From a virus: a stretch of 61,923 nucleotides of DNA. The stretch covers positions 1 to 61,923 of the IMG/VR virus record IMGVR_UViG_3300048591_001211. One strand, 5' to 3'. Every line of letters starts with the position of its first letter. The first letter of the stretch is position 1. The notes beneath the pieces were generated by a model. It worked only from the letters and a program-made list of their open reading frames with translations, was not told the DNA's origin and did no database searches. A program made the position numbers and the translations under genes. Shown in pieces: positions 9,103-18,150 of the stretch.

Positions 9103-12100
9103 CTATGGAGCCGGCGCGACCTCGAGCGCACCGAAGGCCTTCAGGGCTTCGCCGGTGTGGCTTCGGAGCAAATGCTTGTCGCCGGCGCCGCGTTCCCAGA
9201 GCTCCGCATGGATGACCAGGTCTTCTGGGGGACCTTCGGCCACGATCCGGCCGCCGCCCGCACCCGCTTCGGGGCCCATGTCGATGACCCAATCGGCCGC
9301 GGCGACGACCTCGAGGTTATGCTCCACGACGAGGACGGTATTGCCTCCAGCCACGAGGCGTTCCAGCACACGGAGCAGCTTCTCGATGTCGGTGAAATGA
9401 AGGCCGGTCGTCGGCTCGTCGAGCACGTAGAGTGTTTTGCCCGTGGCCTGTTTGGCGAGCTCGCGGGAGAGTTTCACGCGCTGGGCCTCGCCCCCCGAAA
9501 GCTGCGGGGCAGGCTGGCCAAGCGTGATGTAGCCGAGGCCGACATCCACGAGGGTCTCGAGAATCCGCGCCACCTGCGGCACCGTGCTGAAAAAAGCCGC
9601 CGCCTCGCCAATGCTCATCTCCAGGACATCGGCGATGTTCTTGCCATGCCACTTCGCATGGAGCGTTTCCGAAGAATAGCGACGCCCCTTGCAGTGTTCG
9701 CACTCGACCCAGACGTCCGGGAGAAAGTGCATCTCGACACGTCGCTGGCCGAGTCCCTCGCAGGCCTCGCAGCGGCCTCCGGCGACGTTGAACGAAAAGG
9801 TCCGAGGCGTAAACCCGCGCGTCCGCGCCTCGGGGACCTTTGAAAAGAGCTGGCGGATGTGGTCGAAGACACCCGTGTACGTCGCGGGAGTCGAGCCCGG
9901 CGTGACCCCGATCGGCTCCTGATCGACAAGGATCACCCGATCGATTCGATCGAGCCCGGTGAGCTTGGCAAAACGCCCTGGCTGTTCGCGGGCTGCGTGG
10001 AGTCGTCGCGCCAGTGCCTTCCACAGCACCTCGAGCACGAGCGACGTCTTGCCCGAGCCGCTCGGGCCGGTGACGGCCGTCAAGACTCCCAGCGGAAACT
10101 TCACGTCGAGACCGCGGAGCGTGCGATGCTCGATGCCTTGAATCGTGAGCCATCCAGTCGGCTCGCGCCGGCCTTCTTCGAGCTTCCGCGCAAGCACCGC
10201 GTCAGAAGCACGGCGGCTTGTGAGGTATGGCCCCGTCACACTCGTCACGAGCTTTTCGAGCTTCCGCGGCGTGCCATGGGCCACGATCTGTCCCCCTTCG
10301 CGGCCACTGCCAGGCCCGAAGTCGAGCGCGTGATCGGCCGCGGCGACGACATCGCGGTCGTGCTCCACGACGACGACCGTGTTCCCGAGGTCACGGAGTT
10401 TGCCAAGCGCGGTGATGAGACGATGGGTGTCACGTGGATGCAACCCGATCGTCGGCTCGTCGAGGACGTAGAGCACACCGGTCAGGCCGCTGCCCACCTG
10501 GGCTGCGAGCCGAATGCGCTGCATCTCGCCGCCGGACAGACTTCCGGCAGGTCGGGCCATGTCGAGGTAATCGAGGCCCACATCGACGAGGAACGACACC
10601 CGCGCAAGCAGTTCACGAAGGAGGTCCCCTGCGATGCGCTTGCCGGAGTCGTCGAGTGTGATCGCGGCGAGCTCGTCGTGAAGTCGGCCGAGCGGCATCC
10701 GGCACCAGACATCGAGTGGGCGGCCCCACAGCGTGACGGCGGCGGCAACGTCGGCAAGGCGGCTCCCGCCGCACTCGCTGCAGGGCACCTCGTCCATGAC
10801 CGTATCGACCTTGCCGCGGTAGGCCACGACGAGCCGGGCTGCTTCCTCGCAGGCCGCTTCCAGGCCTTTGAACTGGAACGAGAATCCTGGGCCCTCGATC
10901 CATTTTTCTCCTGTGCCTTCGAAGAGCACGCGCTGTTGGAGTCCGGAGAGGTCGCCCAGTGGCACTTCCATCGGCAGGCCTGTCGCCTTGCAGACAGCGT
11001 TGAGCATCGCCCGGCTCACCGGCGACGCGAGGGCCGGCCACAGATCGAGGGCCCCATCAGCCAGTGACACTGAAAAATCCCGAACGAGTGCCTTGCGGTC
11101 GACACCCACCCGCGTGCCGAGGCCGTCGCAACTCGGGCACCAGCCGAGTGGGCTGTTGAACGAAAACTGCCTGGGTTCCAGCGGCTTGAAGCCTCGGCCG
11201 CAATCGGGGCAGGCGAGCTTTCTACTCTGGATGTCGACTGGCCAGTCAGGTTCCTCGACACCATCGATTGCTCGGGCTACGACCATCGTGCCGCCTCCGG
11301 CATCAAAGGCGGCCTCGATGCTCTGGGCCAGCCGGCTGCGCTCGCCAGGCGCCGCTGTCACCCGATCGATGACGATCTCGAGTCTGCTTTTGCGTTTACG
11401 ATCGAGCGCCGGCTTTTCATCGAGCCGCATCGTGCGGCCGTCGATCCGGATGCGCACATGCCCCGCGGCCAAAAGCTGCGTGAAGAGCGCTTCGGGCGTT
11501 TGACCGGTGCGCAGCTCGATCGGGGCGAGGAGCAGCATGCGCGTGCCTGGCGGGTTCGCGAGCAGCCGATCGACGACCTGATCCACGCTTTGGCTCGTGA
11601 CCTGCGTGCCGCACCCAGGACAGTGCATCACCCCGATCCGCGCGGCGAGCACGCGAAAATGGTCGTACATTTCGGTGATGGTTCCAACCGTCGATCGCGG
11701 CGTGCCATGGCTGCTCCGCTGTTCGATCGCGACGGCCGGAGCCAGCCCTTCGATCCGCTCGAAGATCGGCTTCGGCACCTGGCCGACGAACTGCCGGGCA
11801 TAGGGGGAGAGGCTTTCGACATACCGCCGCTGCCCCTCGGCATAGAGCGTGTCGAACGCGAGCGACGTCTTCCCCGAACCACTCGGACCACAGCAGACCG
11901 TCATCGCCCCACGTGGAATGTCTGCATCGACATGTTTGAGATTATGGAGCGCGGCGCCGCGAACCGTGATGGCTGGTGGCCCGGGATCGATCGACGCCTT
12001 GGAGACGGCGGCAAGCATCGCCGCGACGGCCTTCGACGGATCGGCTACTTTCTTGCGCCGCACGGCGGGCGTGCGCCGCGTCGCCCGATCAGCAGCATCC

Positions 12101-14988
12101 TTGAGCATCGGTGCGAGGGCCTTCCCTGTATGCGAGGCCTTCACGCGGGCCACCTGCTCGGGCGTGCCCACGGCGACGAGCTCGCCACCGCCGGCGCCCC
12201 CTTCGGGCCCGAGATCGATCACCCAGTCGGCCCGCTTCACGACATCGAGATTGTGCTCGACGACGAGCACGGTGTTCCCCGCTTCGACGAGTCGCTCGAG
12301 CACGGTCAACAACTGCCGCACGTCGGCCATGTGCAGGCCGGTCGTTGGCTCGTCGAGGATGTAGAGCGTGCGCCCCGTCGATCGCTTGGCCAGCTCCCGT
12401 GAGAGTTTCACACGCTGGGCTTCGCCGCCGGACAGCGTCGGTGACGGTTGGCCGAGGTGAAGATAGTCGAGGCCGACATCGTGGAGCGTCTGGAGCTTCT
12501 TCGCGATGTCGGGGGCGTCGGCAAAGAGCTCGAGGGCCTCGGCCACCTCCATGTTCAAAAGCTCGGCGACGTTCTTTCCTTTCCAGCGGACTTCGAGGGT
12601 GTCCTTGGCAAACCGCGCCCCCCCACAGCCATCGCAAGTCACCCACACGTCCGCCAGGAAATCCATGTCGAGGCGAATGGAGCCATTTCCCTCGCACGCC
12701 TCGCATCGGCCGCCCGCCACGTTGAAGCTGAAACGTCCCGCCTTCCAGCCCCGCTTCTTGGCGTCGGGAAGCATCGTGAAGAGATCGCGAATGTCGTCCC
12801 AGAGCTTCACATAGGTGGCCGGGTTGCTTCGCGGTGTCCGCCCGATCGGCGACTGATCGATGACGATCACCTTGTCGAGTGCATCGGCGCCCTTGATGGA
12901 CGCAAACGCCCCCGGACTTGCCACCTCGCTCCCGAGGAGTTTTCGCAGGGCCGGCTCCAGGACATCGCCCACCAGCGAGCTCTTCCCGCTGCCCGAAACG
13001 CCGGTCACGCACACGAGGAGGCCGAGCGGAATCTCCACATCGACGTTCTTGAGATTGTTGTGACGCACCCCCTTCAGGATGAGTTTTGATGCTTGGGGTG
13101 TTCTTCGCTCACGCGGCACCTCGATCGCATCCCGGCCACTCAAGAAGGCCCCGGTTACGCTCGCCGGCGTTTTTGCCACGTCGTCGGGCGTCCCTGCGGC
13201 GACGACCTCACCACCGCGCTTGCCCGGCCCTGGGCCAAAATCGATGACCCAGTCGGCAGCGCGGATCGTCTCCTCGTCATGCTCGACCACGACGACGGTG
13301 TTCCCCTTGTCGCGAAGCTGCTCGAGCGCGCCCAAAAGCTTCGTGTTGTCCCGTGGGTGAAGGCCGATTGACGGCTCGTCGAGCACATAGAGCACACCCG
13401 AGAGCCCCGCGCCGATCTGGGCAGCGAGCCTGATCCGCTGGCTCTCGCCCCCCGAGAGCGTCGGCGCCTTGCGGTCGAGGGCGAGGTAGCCGAGCCCCAC
13501 CTCGTCGAGAAACGCGAGCCTGCCGCGGATTTCCTTAAGGAGCTCCGCGGCGATCACTTCCTGCGTGGGGTCGAGTTTGACCGCCGAGAGAAACGTCCGC
13601 GCGTCGGCAATGGGGAGCGCACAGAGGGCGTCGAGCGACCGTTCGTTCGCCTCGCCTCGCCTCGGCTGCATCGCCGTGGTCGTGATCCGCACCCCCCGCG
13701 CCTGCGGCGAGAGCCTCGCCCCCTTGCAATCATGGCAGGGCGTGACGCGCATCAGTTTCTCGAGCATGCGTCGGATGATCCCGCTTTTGGCGTTGCGCCA
13801 GCGGGCCGCGAGCAGGGCACGGATTCCCTCGAACTTCGTGTTGGCTCCCCGCTCCGCCCGCCCTCGCTTCCACGAAACCTTGATCGTGTCGACACCCGTG
13901 CCGTCGAGCCAAATCTTCCGTTGCGATGGAGAAAGTTCCTGCCACGGCGTATCGAGTAGTGTGCCCGGATCGAGTCCCTTCTTCGCCTCTGCATGCGCTG
14001 CCACGCCGTTCAAAAGCCGACGCATCCACCGCGGCATGTCCCGGAAGCTGCCGAGTACTCCCATCGCCCCTTTGCGAAGTGATTTTTCGGGGTTCGTGAC
14101 GAGCTTGTCGGGGTCGATGCCGTAGATGTCGCCGAGGCCGTCGCAGGTGGGGCACGCGCCTTGCGGGCTATTGAAACTGAAAAGCTGCGGCTCTGGTGTG
14201 TCGTAGCTCACCCCACATGCGGCACAGGCATACCGGCTCGACAGCACAAGGTCGCTGCCGGATTGTCCGCCTTCTTCGGCGACGATGACCTGACCACCGC
14301 CTACTTTGAGGGCGAGCTCCACGGCCTCCGCAAGTCGGCTTCTGGTTTCATCACTTGGCACAAGGCGATCGACCACGACCTCGATCGTGTGTTTGAGAAG
14401 TTTCTCGAGCTTGGGAGGCTCCTCGACGCGGGCGATGGAGCCGTCCACGCGGGCGCGGGTAAAACCCTGCCGCACGAGGTCCGTGAAAAGATCGCGATGT
14501 TCTCCCTTCGCCTCACGGACCAGCGGCGCGAGGATCATGATCCGTTTGCCGCTGCGGGCCTTGAAGATGCGCTCGACGATCTGGTCGCGGGGCTGGGCTT
14601 CGAGGATGGCGTCGCACGTGGGGCAGTGGGCCGTGCCGACCCGTGCGTAGAGCACCCGCAAGAAGTCATGGATCTCCGTCATCGTCGCGACGGTGGAACG
14701 CGGGTTCGTGCCCGCTGACTTCTGCGCGATCGAGATCGACGGCGAAAGCCCCGTCACGGAATCGACATCGGGCCGAGGCAACTGCCCCAAGAACTGCCGG
14801 GCAAACGTCGAGAGGCTCTCGACATACCGCCGCTGCCCTTCGGCGTAGAGGGTGTCGAAGGCGAGGCTCGATTTCCCGGACCCACTCACGCCCGAGAGAC
14901 AGACGAGTCGACCGCGCGGCATCGCCACCGTCACGTCGCGGAGGTTGTGCTCACGGGCACCGCGGACCACGATCGGAGGGACGTGCAT
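9103..14988 (-). CDS. uvrA: Excinuclease ABC subunit A, tandem-fused double UvrA
   Basis: At 1,961 residues this is about twice the usual UvrA length (about 940). Four ABC ATPase modules are visible: Walker A GVSGSGKSS at the start and again near residue 660, GPSGSGKTS near 1030 and 1670; signature motifs LSGGESQRIRLA, LSGGEAQRVKLS, LSGGEMQRIRLA and LSGGEAQRVKLS. UvrA zinc fingers (CPTCDGLG; GGRCEACEG) occur in both halves. A charged linker near residues 950-990 joins the halves. UvrA binds damaged DNA as a dimer and loads UvrB; the fusion is probably a covalent pseudo-dimer, an arrangement seen in Planctomycetota. Both halves keep their Walker A lysines. The gene appears monocistronic. Confidence 0.95.
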   Translation of the reverse strand: MHVPPIVVRGAREHNLRDVTVAMPRGRLVCLSGVSGSGKSSLAFDTLYAEGQRRYVESLSTFARQFLGQLPRPDVDSVTGLSPSISIAQKSAGTNPRSTVATMTEIHDFLRVLYARVGTAHCPTCDAILEAQPRDQIVERIFKARSGKRIMILAPLVREAKGEHRDLFTDLVRQGFTRARVDGSIARVEEPPKLEKLLKHTIEVVVDRLVPSDETRSRLAEAVELALKVGGGQVIVAEEGGQSGSDLVLSSRYACAACGVSYDTPEPQLFSFNSPQGACPTCDGLGDIYGIDPDKLVTNPEKSLRKGAMGVLGSFRDMPRWMRRLLNGVAAHAEAKKGLDPGTLLDTPWQELSPSQRKIWLDGTGVDTIKVSWKRGRAERGANTKFEGIRALLAARWRNAKSGIIRRMLEKLMRVTPCHDCKGARLSPQARGVRITTTAMQPRRGEANERSLDALCALPIADARTFLSAVKLDPTQEVIAAELLKEIRGRLAFLDEVGLGYLALDRKAPTLSGGESQRIRLAAQIGAGLSGVLYVLDEPSIGLHPRDNTKLLGALEQLRDKGNTVVVVEHDEETIRAADWVIDFGPGPGKRGGEVVAAGTPDDVAKTPASVTGAFLSGRDAIEVPRERRTPQASKLILKGVRHNNLKNVDVEIPLGLLVCVTGVSGSGKSSLVGDVLEPALRKLLGSEVASPGAFASIKGADALDKVIVIDQSPIGRTPRSNPATYVKLWDDIRDLFTMLPDAKKRGWKAGRFSFNVAGGRCEACEGNGSIRLDMDFLADVWVTCDGCGGARFAKDTLEVRWKGKNVAELLNMEVAEALELFADAPDIAKKLQTLHDVGLDYLHLGQPSPTLSGGEAQRVKLSRELAKRSTGRTLYILDEPTTGLHMADVRQLLTVLERLVEAGNTVLVVEHNLDVVKRADWVIDLGPEGGAGGGELVAVGTPEQVARVKASHTGKALAPMLKDAADRATRRTPAVRRKKVADPSKAVAAMLAAVSKASIDPGPPAITVRGAALHNLKHVDADIPRGAMTVCCGPSGSGKTSLAFDTLYAEGQRRYVESLSPYARQFVGQVPKPIFERIEGLAPAVAIEQRSSHGTPRSTVGTITEMYDHFRVLAARIGVMHCPGCGTQVTSQSVDQVVDRLLANPPGTRMLLLAPIELRTGQTPEALFTQLLAAGHVRIRIDGRTMRLDEKPALDRKRKSRLEIVIDRVTAAPGERSRLAQSIEAAFDAGGGTMVVARAIDGVEEPDWPVDIQSRKLACPDCGRGFKPLEPRQFSFNSPLGWCPSCDGLGTRVGVDRKALVRDFSVSLADGALDLWPALASPVSRAMLNAVCKATGLPMEVPLGDLSGLQQRVLFEGTGEKWIEGPGFSFQFKGLEAACEEAARLVVAYRGKVDTVMDEVPCSECGGSRLADVAAAVTLWGRPLDVWCRMPLGRLHDELAAITLDDSGKRIAGDLLRELLARVSFLVDVGLDYLDMARPAGSLSGGEMQRIRLAAQVGSGLTGVLYVLDEPTIGLHPRDTHRLITALGKLRDLGNTVVVVEHDRDVVAAADHALDFGPGSGREGGQIVAHGTPRKLEKLVTSVTGPYLTSRRASDAVLARKLEEGRREPTGWLTIQGIEHRTLRGLDVKFPLGVLTAVTGPSGSGKTSLVLEVLWKALARRLHAAREQPGRFAKLTGLDRIDRVILVDQEPIGVTPGSTPATYTGVFDHIRQLFSKVPEARTRGFTPRTFSFNVAGGRCEACEGLGQRRVEMHFLPDVWVECEHCKGRRYSSETLHAKWHGKNIADVLEMSIGEAAAFFSTVPQVARILETLVDVGLGYITLGQPAPQLSGGEAQRVKLSRELAKQATGKTLYVLDEPTTGLHFTDIEKLLRVLERLVAGGNTVLVVEHNLEVVAAADWVIDMGPEAGAGGGRIVAEGPPEDLVIHAELWERGAGDKHLLRSHTGEALKAFGALEVAPAP

Positions 14989-15108
14989 GAGGGGCGGATA
15001 GTGCGGGTTGGAAAGACGCTTCAGAATAGACCATGCCGTGCCCGTGGCACGGGGCTTGGGGCCGCTGGACGCAGCCCCAGGGCTCCCGTACCATCAACTT
15101 CCCCATCC

Positions 15109-15181
15109 GGGGCGGTAGCTCAACTGGGAGAGCGCGGCGTTCGCAATGCCGAGGTTGGGAGTTCGATCCTCCTCCGCTCCA
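15109..15181 (+). tRNA. tRNA-Ala (anticodon CGC)
   Basis: The sequence folds as a full cloverleaf: a 7-bp acceptor stem with the G3-U70 pair that identifies alanine tRNAs, D-arm GCTC/GAGC, anticodon stem CGGCG/TGCCG with loop TTCGCAA (anticodon CGC at 15142-15144), a 5-nt variable loop, and a TTCGATC T-loop. The discriminator base is A and CCA is not encoded. It lies divergent to uvrA and just before the accessory/phage DNA, a classic integration target. It reads GCG codons. Confidence 0.95.
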
Positions 15182-15194
15182 TTTGTCGAGGCGG

Positions 15195-15216
15195 GCGTCT
15201 GGTTCTGGCCGGACGC
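15195..15216 (+). terminator. Hairpin after tRNA-Ala
   Basis: GCGTCTGG and CCGGACGC pair over 8 bp (one G-T wobble) around a 6-nt loop, 13 nt after the tRNA end. There is no strong T-run; it may terminate the tRNA transcript. Confidence 0.4.
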
Positions 15217-15269
15217 TCCACTCGATGCCCGAGGTGACGGTATCAGCGCGAAACACGGAGGTCAAAGAG

Positions 15270-15563
15270 ATGGCTACAGCCACGCGTCGCAAGACTGAAC
15301 ACGAGCCAACCGAGAGGAGCCCAGTCTTCCATCTCATCGACGGCCTCCGTGCCCGTCGCCGAATGTCGATCACGGCCGTCGCAAAGGCTGCCGGCCTATC
15401 CAGGGACACGCTTTACGCGATCTCGAACCCAAGAATTTCCACCGTCCGCAAGCTCGCCGATGCTCTCGGCATGCCCGTCAGTAGGCTCGCCTCAAAGGTA
15501 TCGGAGGTTGAGTCCGTGGCGGAATCAGCGAAACCCGCCAGTCCGAAGCCACGATGCCGCTGA
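15270..15563 (+). CDS. Xre-type helix-turn-helix regulator
   Basis: This 97-residue protein has a Cro/C1-type helix-turn-helix across residues 26-75 (SITAVAKAAGLSRDTLYAI, then STVRKLADALGMPVSRLA). The start at 15270 is chosen for GGAGG about 9 nt upstream; an ATG at 15225 in the same frame lacks a good ribosome site. The tail is rich in Ser, Ala and Pro. It sits between tRNA-Ala and the beta-family gene and may regulate that pair or the phage operators at 17.5 kb. Its target is unknown; the HTH call is secure. Confidence 0.8.
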   Translation: MATATRRKTEHEPTERSPVFHLIDGLRARRRMSITAVAKAAGLSRDTLYAISNPRISTVRKLADALGMPVSRLASKVSEVESVAESAKPASPKPRCR

Positions 15564-15638
15564 CTCGCGCGAGCGAGGCCGGTTGGCAGGTCGCCGTTCA
15601 CCAACGAAAAGTGAAGCGCCGCAGGAGAGTACCGCACG

Positions 15639-16730
15639 ATGTTTGACCATAAGCACTACGTTCCAATTCTCGGCGGCAAGCTCGGGGAGTATGCCGCGCT
15701 GAAAGAGCTTCCGGCGGCAACGAAGGATCGCATCACCCCCCTCATCGAAGTTCCCCCTGTGCCGTGGGACTTTCAGAATGAGCGGCTCGCCCGCACGATC
15801 GACGCTCACCTTTCTGGGACGGCCGCTGCGATCGAGGATGCCTGGGGCGGCGGGGCGCCGATCTTTGTCGACCTGTTCACAGTAGAGGACGATGGCCCAA
15901 TGGCCTCTGGTGACCATCCGCTCGTCCACGTCTTTACAGATGGCCGCGGCCGCGGCCTGGAGCTCGTTCCGGTGACCGGCCTGGATCGAGATGGGGGCTA
16001 TCAGAACGCGGTTAGAGACACTATCGCTATCGATGGCCGAGGTGTATGCGTCAGACTCATGATGCCGGAAATCGCGGAGGACCCAGACTTCATCGCCGAC
16101 CTAGACCAACTGATCGCAGACTTGCGAACCTCTCCGTCTTCTGTGGACTTGATTATCGATGCAGGCCCCATCCCTAAGGACATGCAGTCCGCCTATGCCG
16201 TGATGGCGAGGGGGGCGATTGCAATGGTTCCGCACATTGCTCAGTGGCGAACTCTGACCATCGCCGGTTCAGCGTTTCCGAGGGACCTGAGTGGCTTCGC
16301 GAGAGATGCCGTCAGCCTGTCACCGAGGACCGAATGGGCGATCTGGCGATCGCTTGCCGCGAGACGTGAGCGGCTGGCCCGCATGCCAACGTTTGGAGAC
16401 TACGCCGTCGATGCTCCCGGCCATGACCAGATCGACTTCCGTGTCATCAAAATGAGCGCAAGCATTCGGTACTGCCACGATTCGGACTGGGTGATTGTGA
16501 AGGGCCATGCAATCCACAAAGGCACGTCCAGTCAGCATCCAGCGTTGGCGTCGATCATGCGGGCGAGGCCTGAGTTCTGCGGCGTCGGCTTTAGCTGGGG
16601 GGACGCATTCATTGACGGATGCGCTGGAGGATCCGCGGGGCCTGGGAATGCAACGACTTGGCGACAGGTCGGCGTGAACCATCACATCCAATTTGTCGTG
16701 AACCAGATCGCCAGTTACCCCGGGCTTTGA
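15639..16730 (+). CDS. Beta family protein (sce7725-like)
   Basis: This 363-residue protein opens with YVPILGGKLGEYAALKEL, the hallmark of the beta protein family (named after a T4 protein; the bacterial branch includes sce7725). Further acidic and aromatic motifs follow (PLIEVPP, LIIDAGPI, DQIDFRVIKMSASIRYCHD), and a C-terminal HHIQFVVNQI. Members are often found beside sce7726-like genes, as here, where the two overlap tail to tail by about 120 bp. The biochemical role is unknown; context in accessory islands suggests defence or toxin-like activity, which is inference. The gene follows the HTH gene on the same strand. Confidence 0.8.
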   Translation: MFDHKHYVPILGGKLGEYAALKELPAATKDRITPLIEVPPVPWDFQNERLARTIDAHLSGTAAAIEDAWGGGAPIFVDLFTVEDDGPMASGDHPLVHVFTDGRGRGLELVPVTGLDRDGGYQNAVRDTIAIDGRGVCVRLMMPEIAEDPDFIADLDQLIADLRTSPSSVDLIIDAGPIPKDMQSAYAVMARGAIAMVPHIAQWRTLTIAGSAFPRDLSGFARDAVSLSPRTEWAIWRSLAARRERLARMPTFGDYAVDAPGHDQIDFRVIKMSASIRYCHDSDWVIVKGHAIHKGTSSQHPALASIMRARPEFCGVGFSWGDAFIDGCAGGSAGPGNATTWRQVGVNHHIQFVVNQIASYPGL

Positions 16731-17262
16731 TCGTTTCGCGGATCAGGAATGCCAGTCGATCGCGATCGATCCCCGAGACGGCTGCAACCCAAAGATCGTA
16801 GGTGCTCCATCGGCTCGCAAACCTGACGCCCTCCGCAGCGAGAATGGCCTGGGCTTCGTTCTTCCAAACCAGCTGGATCATTGCGCCCATGTCGAGCCGT
16901 CTGTTTAGCTTCGCGGAGCGCAAGTCGTGCAGGACGACCTCATCCGCTTCTTTTCTCGCGACTACGATGCCCCACCACCGAGGCACGACATCGCGGACTC
17001 GTAGAAGGTGAGACTGCCCGCAAACAATCGTTACCCGGTCGCACACGCGTCCGTAGACCTCGATCTGACGGGGCAGCCTTCCGAGCGTGTCTCGGTCGCT
17101 CTTGATCTCAAAGCCGCTTAGCTCGCCGTTCACGACGGCAATGTCGATGCGTGCGTCGTTCTGGCACAAGCCAAGTTCTTCGACGATGAGCGTGTTGGCG
17201 TCTCCCGCGTGCTCGCTGGCAAGTTGCTTTCGCAGAGATGTTCGGACGTCCGCGTCACGCAT
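16609..17262 (-). CDS. sce7726 family protein, predicted PD-(D/E)XK nuclease
   Basis: This 217-residue protein has the sce7726-type N-terminus: MRDADVRTSL, then EELGLC-x-NDARIDIAVVNG, then GFEIKSDRDTL. The D (in RID) with ExK (in FEIKSD) fits a PD-(D/E)XK nuclease core near residues 35-60. RLPRQIEVYGRVCDRVTIV follows, as expected for a nuclease beta-strand/helix frame. It is convergent with the beta-family gene and overlaps its 3' end. The nuclease role is inferred from the motif; its substrate is unknown. The start has AGGG just upstream. Confidence 0.75.
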   Translation of the reverse strand: MRDADVRTSLRKQLASEHAGDANTLIVEELGLCQNDARIDIAVVNGELSGFEIKSDRDTLGRLPRQIEVYGRVCDRVTIVCGQSHLLRVRDVVPRWWGIVVARKEADEVVLHDLRSAKLNRRLDMGAMIQLVWKNEAQAILAAEGVRFASRWSTYDLWVAAVSGIDRDRLAFLIRETIKARGNWRSGSRQIGCDGSRRPVAKSLHSQAPRILQRIRQ

Positions 17263-17531
17263 GATCCCTGCATGGTAGGGAAATCGCGCAACCGGCGAAA
17301 GGCATTTGCGCGGCCCGTTTAAGCGGTCTCAACAAATACGCGGGTCCGCTGCGGTGCGTCAGTGCTCTCCCGCCGGCGCATCGACGTTCTCCGCGTTCTG
17401 CCACCCATGTCGCTGGTGACGCTGCCGTCAGAAGGACGCGTGCCGCGAAGTCCGATCGGCTTGCTCTCGTGACGCGTTGCCGCCCCCGCCGCGGCGCTCG
17501 TGTGTCGTGGTTTCGCGGGGATTCTGCGTGC

Positions 17532-17547
17532 GTAGGATTTTTCCTAC
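17532..17547. promoter_or_regulatory. Operator-like dyad O1
   Basis: The 16-bp site has the form GTAGG-attttt-CCTAC. An identical half-site format recurs 34 bp downstream. It lies just upstream of the -35 element of the early promoter. Confidence 0.6.
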
Positions 17548-17555
17548 ACACGCTA

Positions 17556-17584
17556 TTGACGGGCTGTAGGTTCTTTCCTACAGT
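17556..17584 (+). promoter_or_regulatory. Sigma70-like promoter of the phage early operon
   Basis: TTGACG at 17556-17561 and TACAGT at 17579-17584 are separated by 17 bp, a good fit to the sigma70 consensus. The second operator dyad covers the spacer and the start of the -10 element, which would allow repression. The predicted transcript begins near 17591 and leads into the overlapping early genes. The 457-bp stretch 17263-17719 otherwise contains only the upstream region of the sce7726 gene and no convincing coding sequence. Confidence 0.55.
17566..17581. promoter_or_regulatory. Operator-like dyad O2
   Basis: The site is GTAGG-ttcttt-CCTAC, within a 7-bp perfect inverted repeat (CTGTAGG/CCTACAG). 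It overlaps the early promoter spacer and -10 element. Confidence 0.6.
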
Positions 17585-17719
17585 CCCCCCCGTGACGTTC
17601 ACGTGAGCATCACCGCGTCAGTGACGCGTCAAGGAAGCAACCGGCGAGGGACCGCCAAATGCCGAACGGCAAAGCCAATTCGCGATCGGCGGGCACCTCC
17701 CACCCACGGAAGGGCACCA

Positions 17720-17929
17720 ATGCGAAATCGCATCTTCGGGGTCAGCACGGACACGCTGGCCGATCGGTTCGACGCGGAGTCAGTCGAGGAACGGATTGCC
17801 TTGGAGCACGCGAGGTGGTCCCCGGCAACGCGTCGGGTTCGCAGGCGACGTGCTCGCAACTTCCGCCGGTTCGTGAAGGCCATGTTGCGGCACTCTGCGA
17901 TCTCCAGCGACAGGCTTTCGAGGCACTGA
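17720..17929 (+). CDS. Small basic hypothetical protein
   Basis: This 69-residue protein starts MRNRIFGVST and contains an acidic first half (DTLADRFDAESVEERIALEH) followed by an Arg-rich segment (RRVRRRRARNFRRF). GGAAGGG lies about 6 nt before the ATG, supporting this start over an upstream GTG at 17603. It is the first gene of the early operon and overlaps the next gene in another frame. No family is recognised; the basic half may bind nucleic acid. Confidence 0.5.
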   Translation: MRNRIFGVSTDTLADRFDAESVEERIALEHARWSPATRRVRRRRARNFRRFVKAMLRHSAISSDRLSRH

Positions 17930-18150
17930 ATCGCGGCCTCGCTCGCGTCTCGGGATTCGAGATCGACGAGGAGCACGGCTTGGGCTCGGTCGACCGGCTC
18001 GGCATGACCATCGAGGAGCAGATTGCCAAGGGCGATCCGCAAGGCGTCGTGGCTGCCGTCCGGTCGGCCGCGGTGTCGCTCACGTACATCGCCTCGCGTA
18101 TGGCGATCGTGGAACGGTTCGTCGAGCGAGACCGGAGGGGCGTGGCATGA
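17815..18150 (+). CDS. Hypothetical early phage protein
   Basis: The frame encodes about 112 residues from a GTG at 17815, with GGAG 8 nt upstream; an ATG at 17659 in the same frame would give 163 residues but would overlap the preceding gene fully. The last 85 residues look like a genuine helical protein (QRQAFEALNRGLARVSGFEI, SVDRLGMTIEEQIAKGDPQG). Its stop overlaps the next ATG (ATGA). No family is recognised and the start is uncertain. Confidence 0.5.
   Translation: MVPGNASGSQATCSQLPPVREGHVAALCDLQRQAFEALNRGLARVSGFEIDEEHGLGSVDRLGMTIEEQIAKGDPQGVVAAVRSAAVSLTYIASRMAIVERFVERDRRGVA

Noticed and set aside
13635-13700. Apparent simple repeats (cctcgcctcgcctcgg) in uvrA
   Set aside because: A short GC-rich coding repeat in the linker-like part of a UvrA half, without longer periodicity.
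9317-14990. Many open frames within uvrA on both strands
   Set aside because: uvrA motifs are continuous across the whole region; the other frames give Arg/Pro/Ala-rich products typical of shadow frames.
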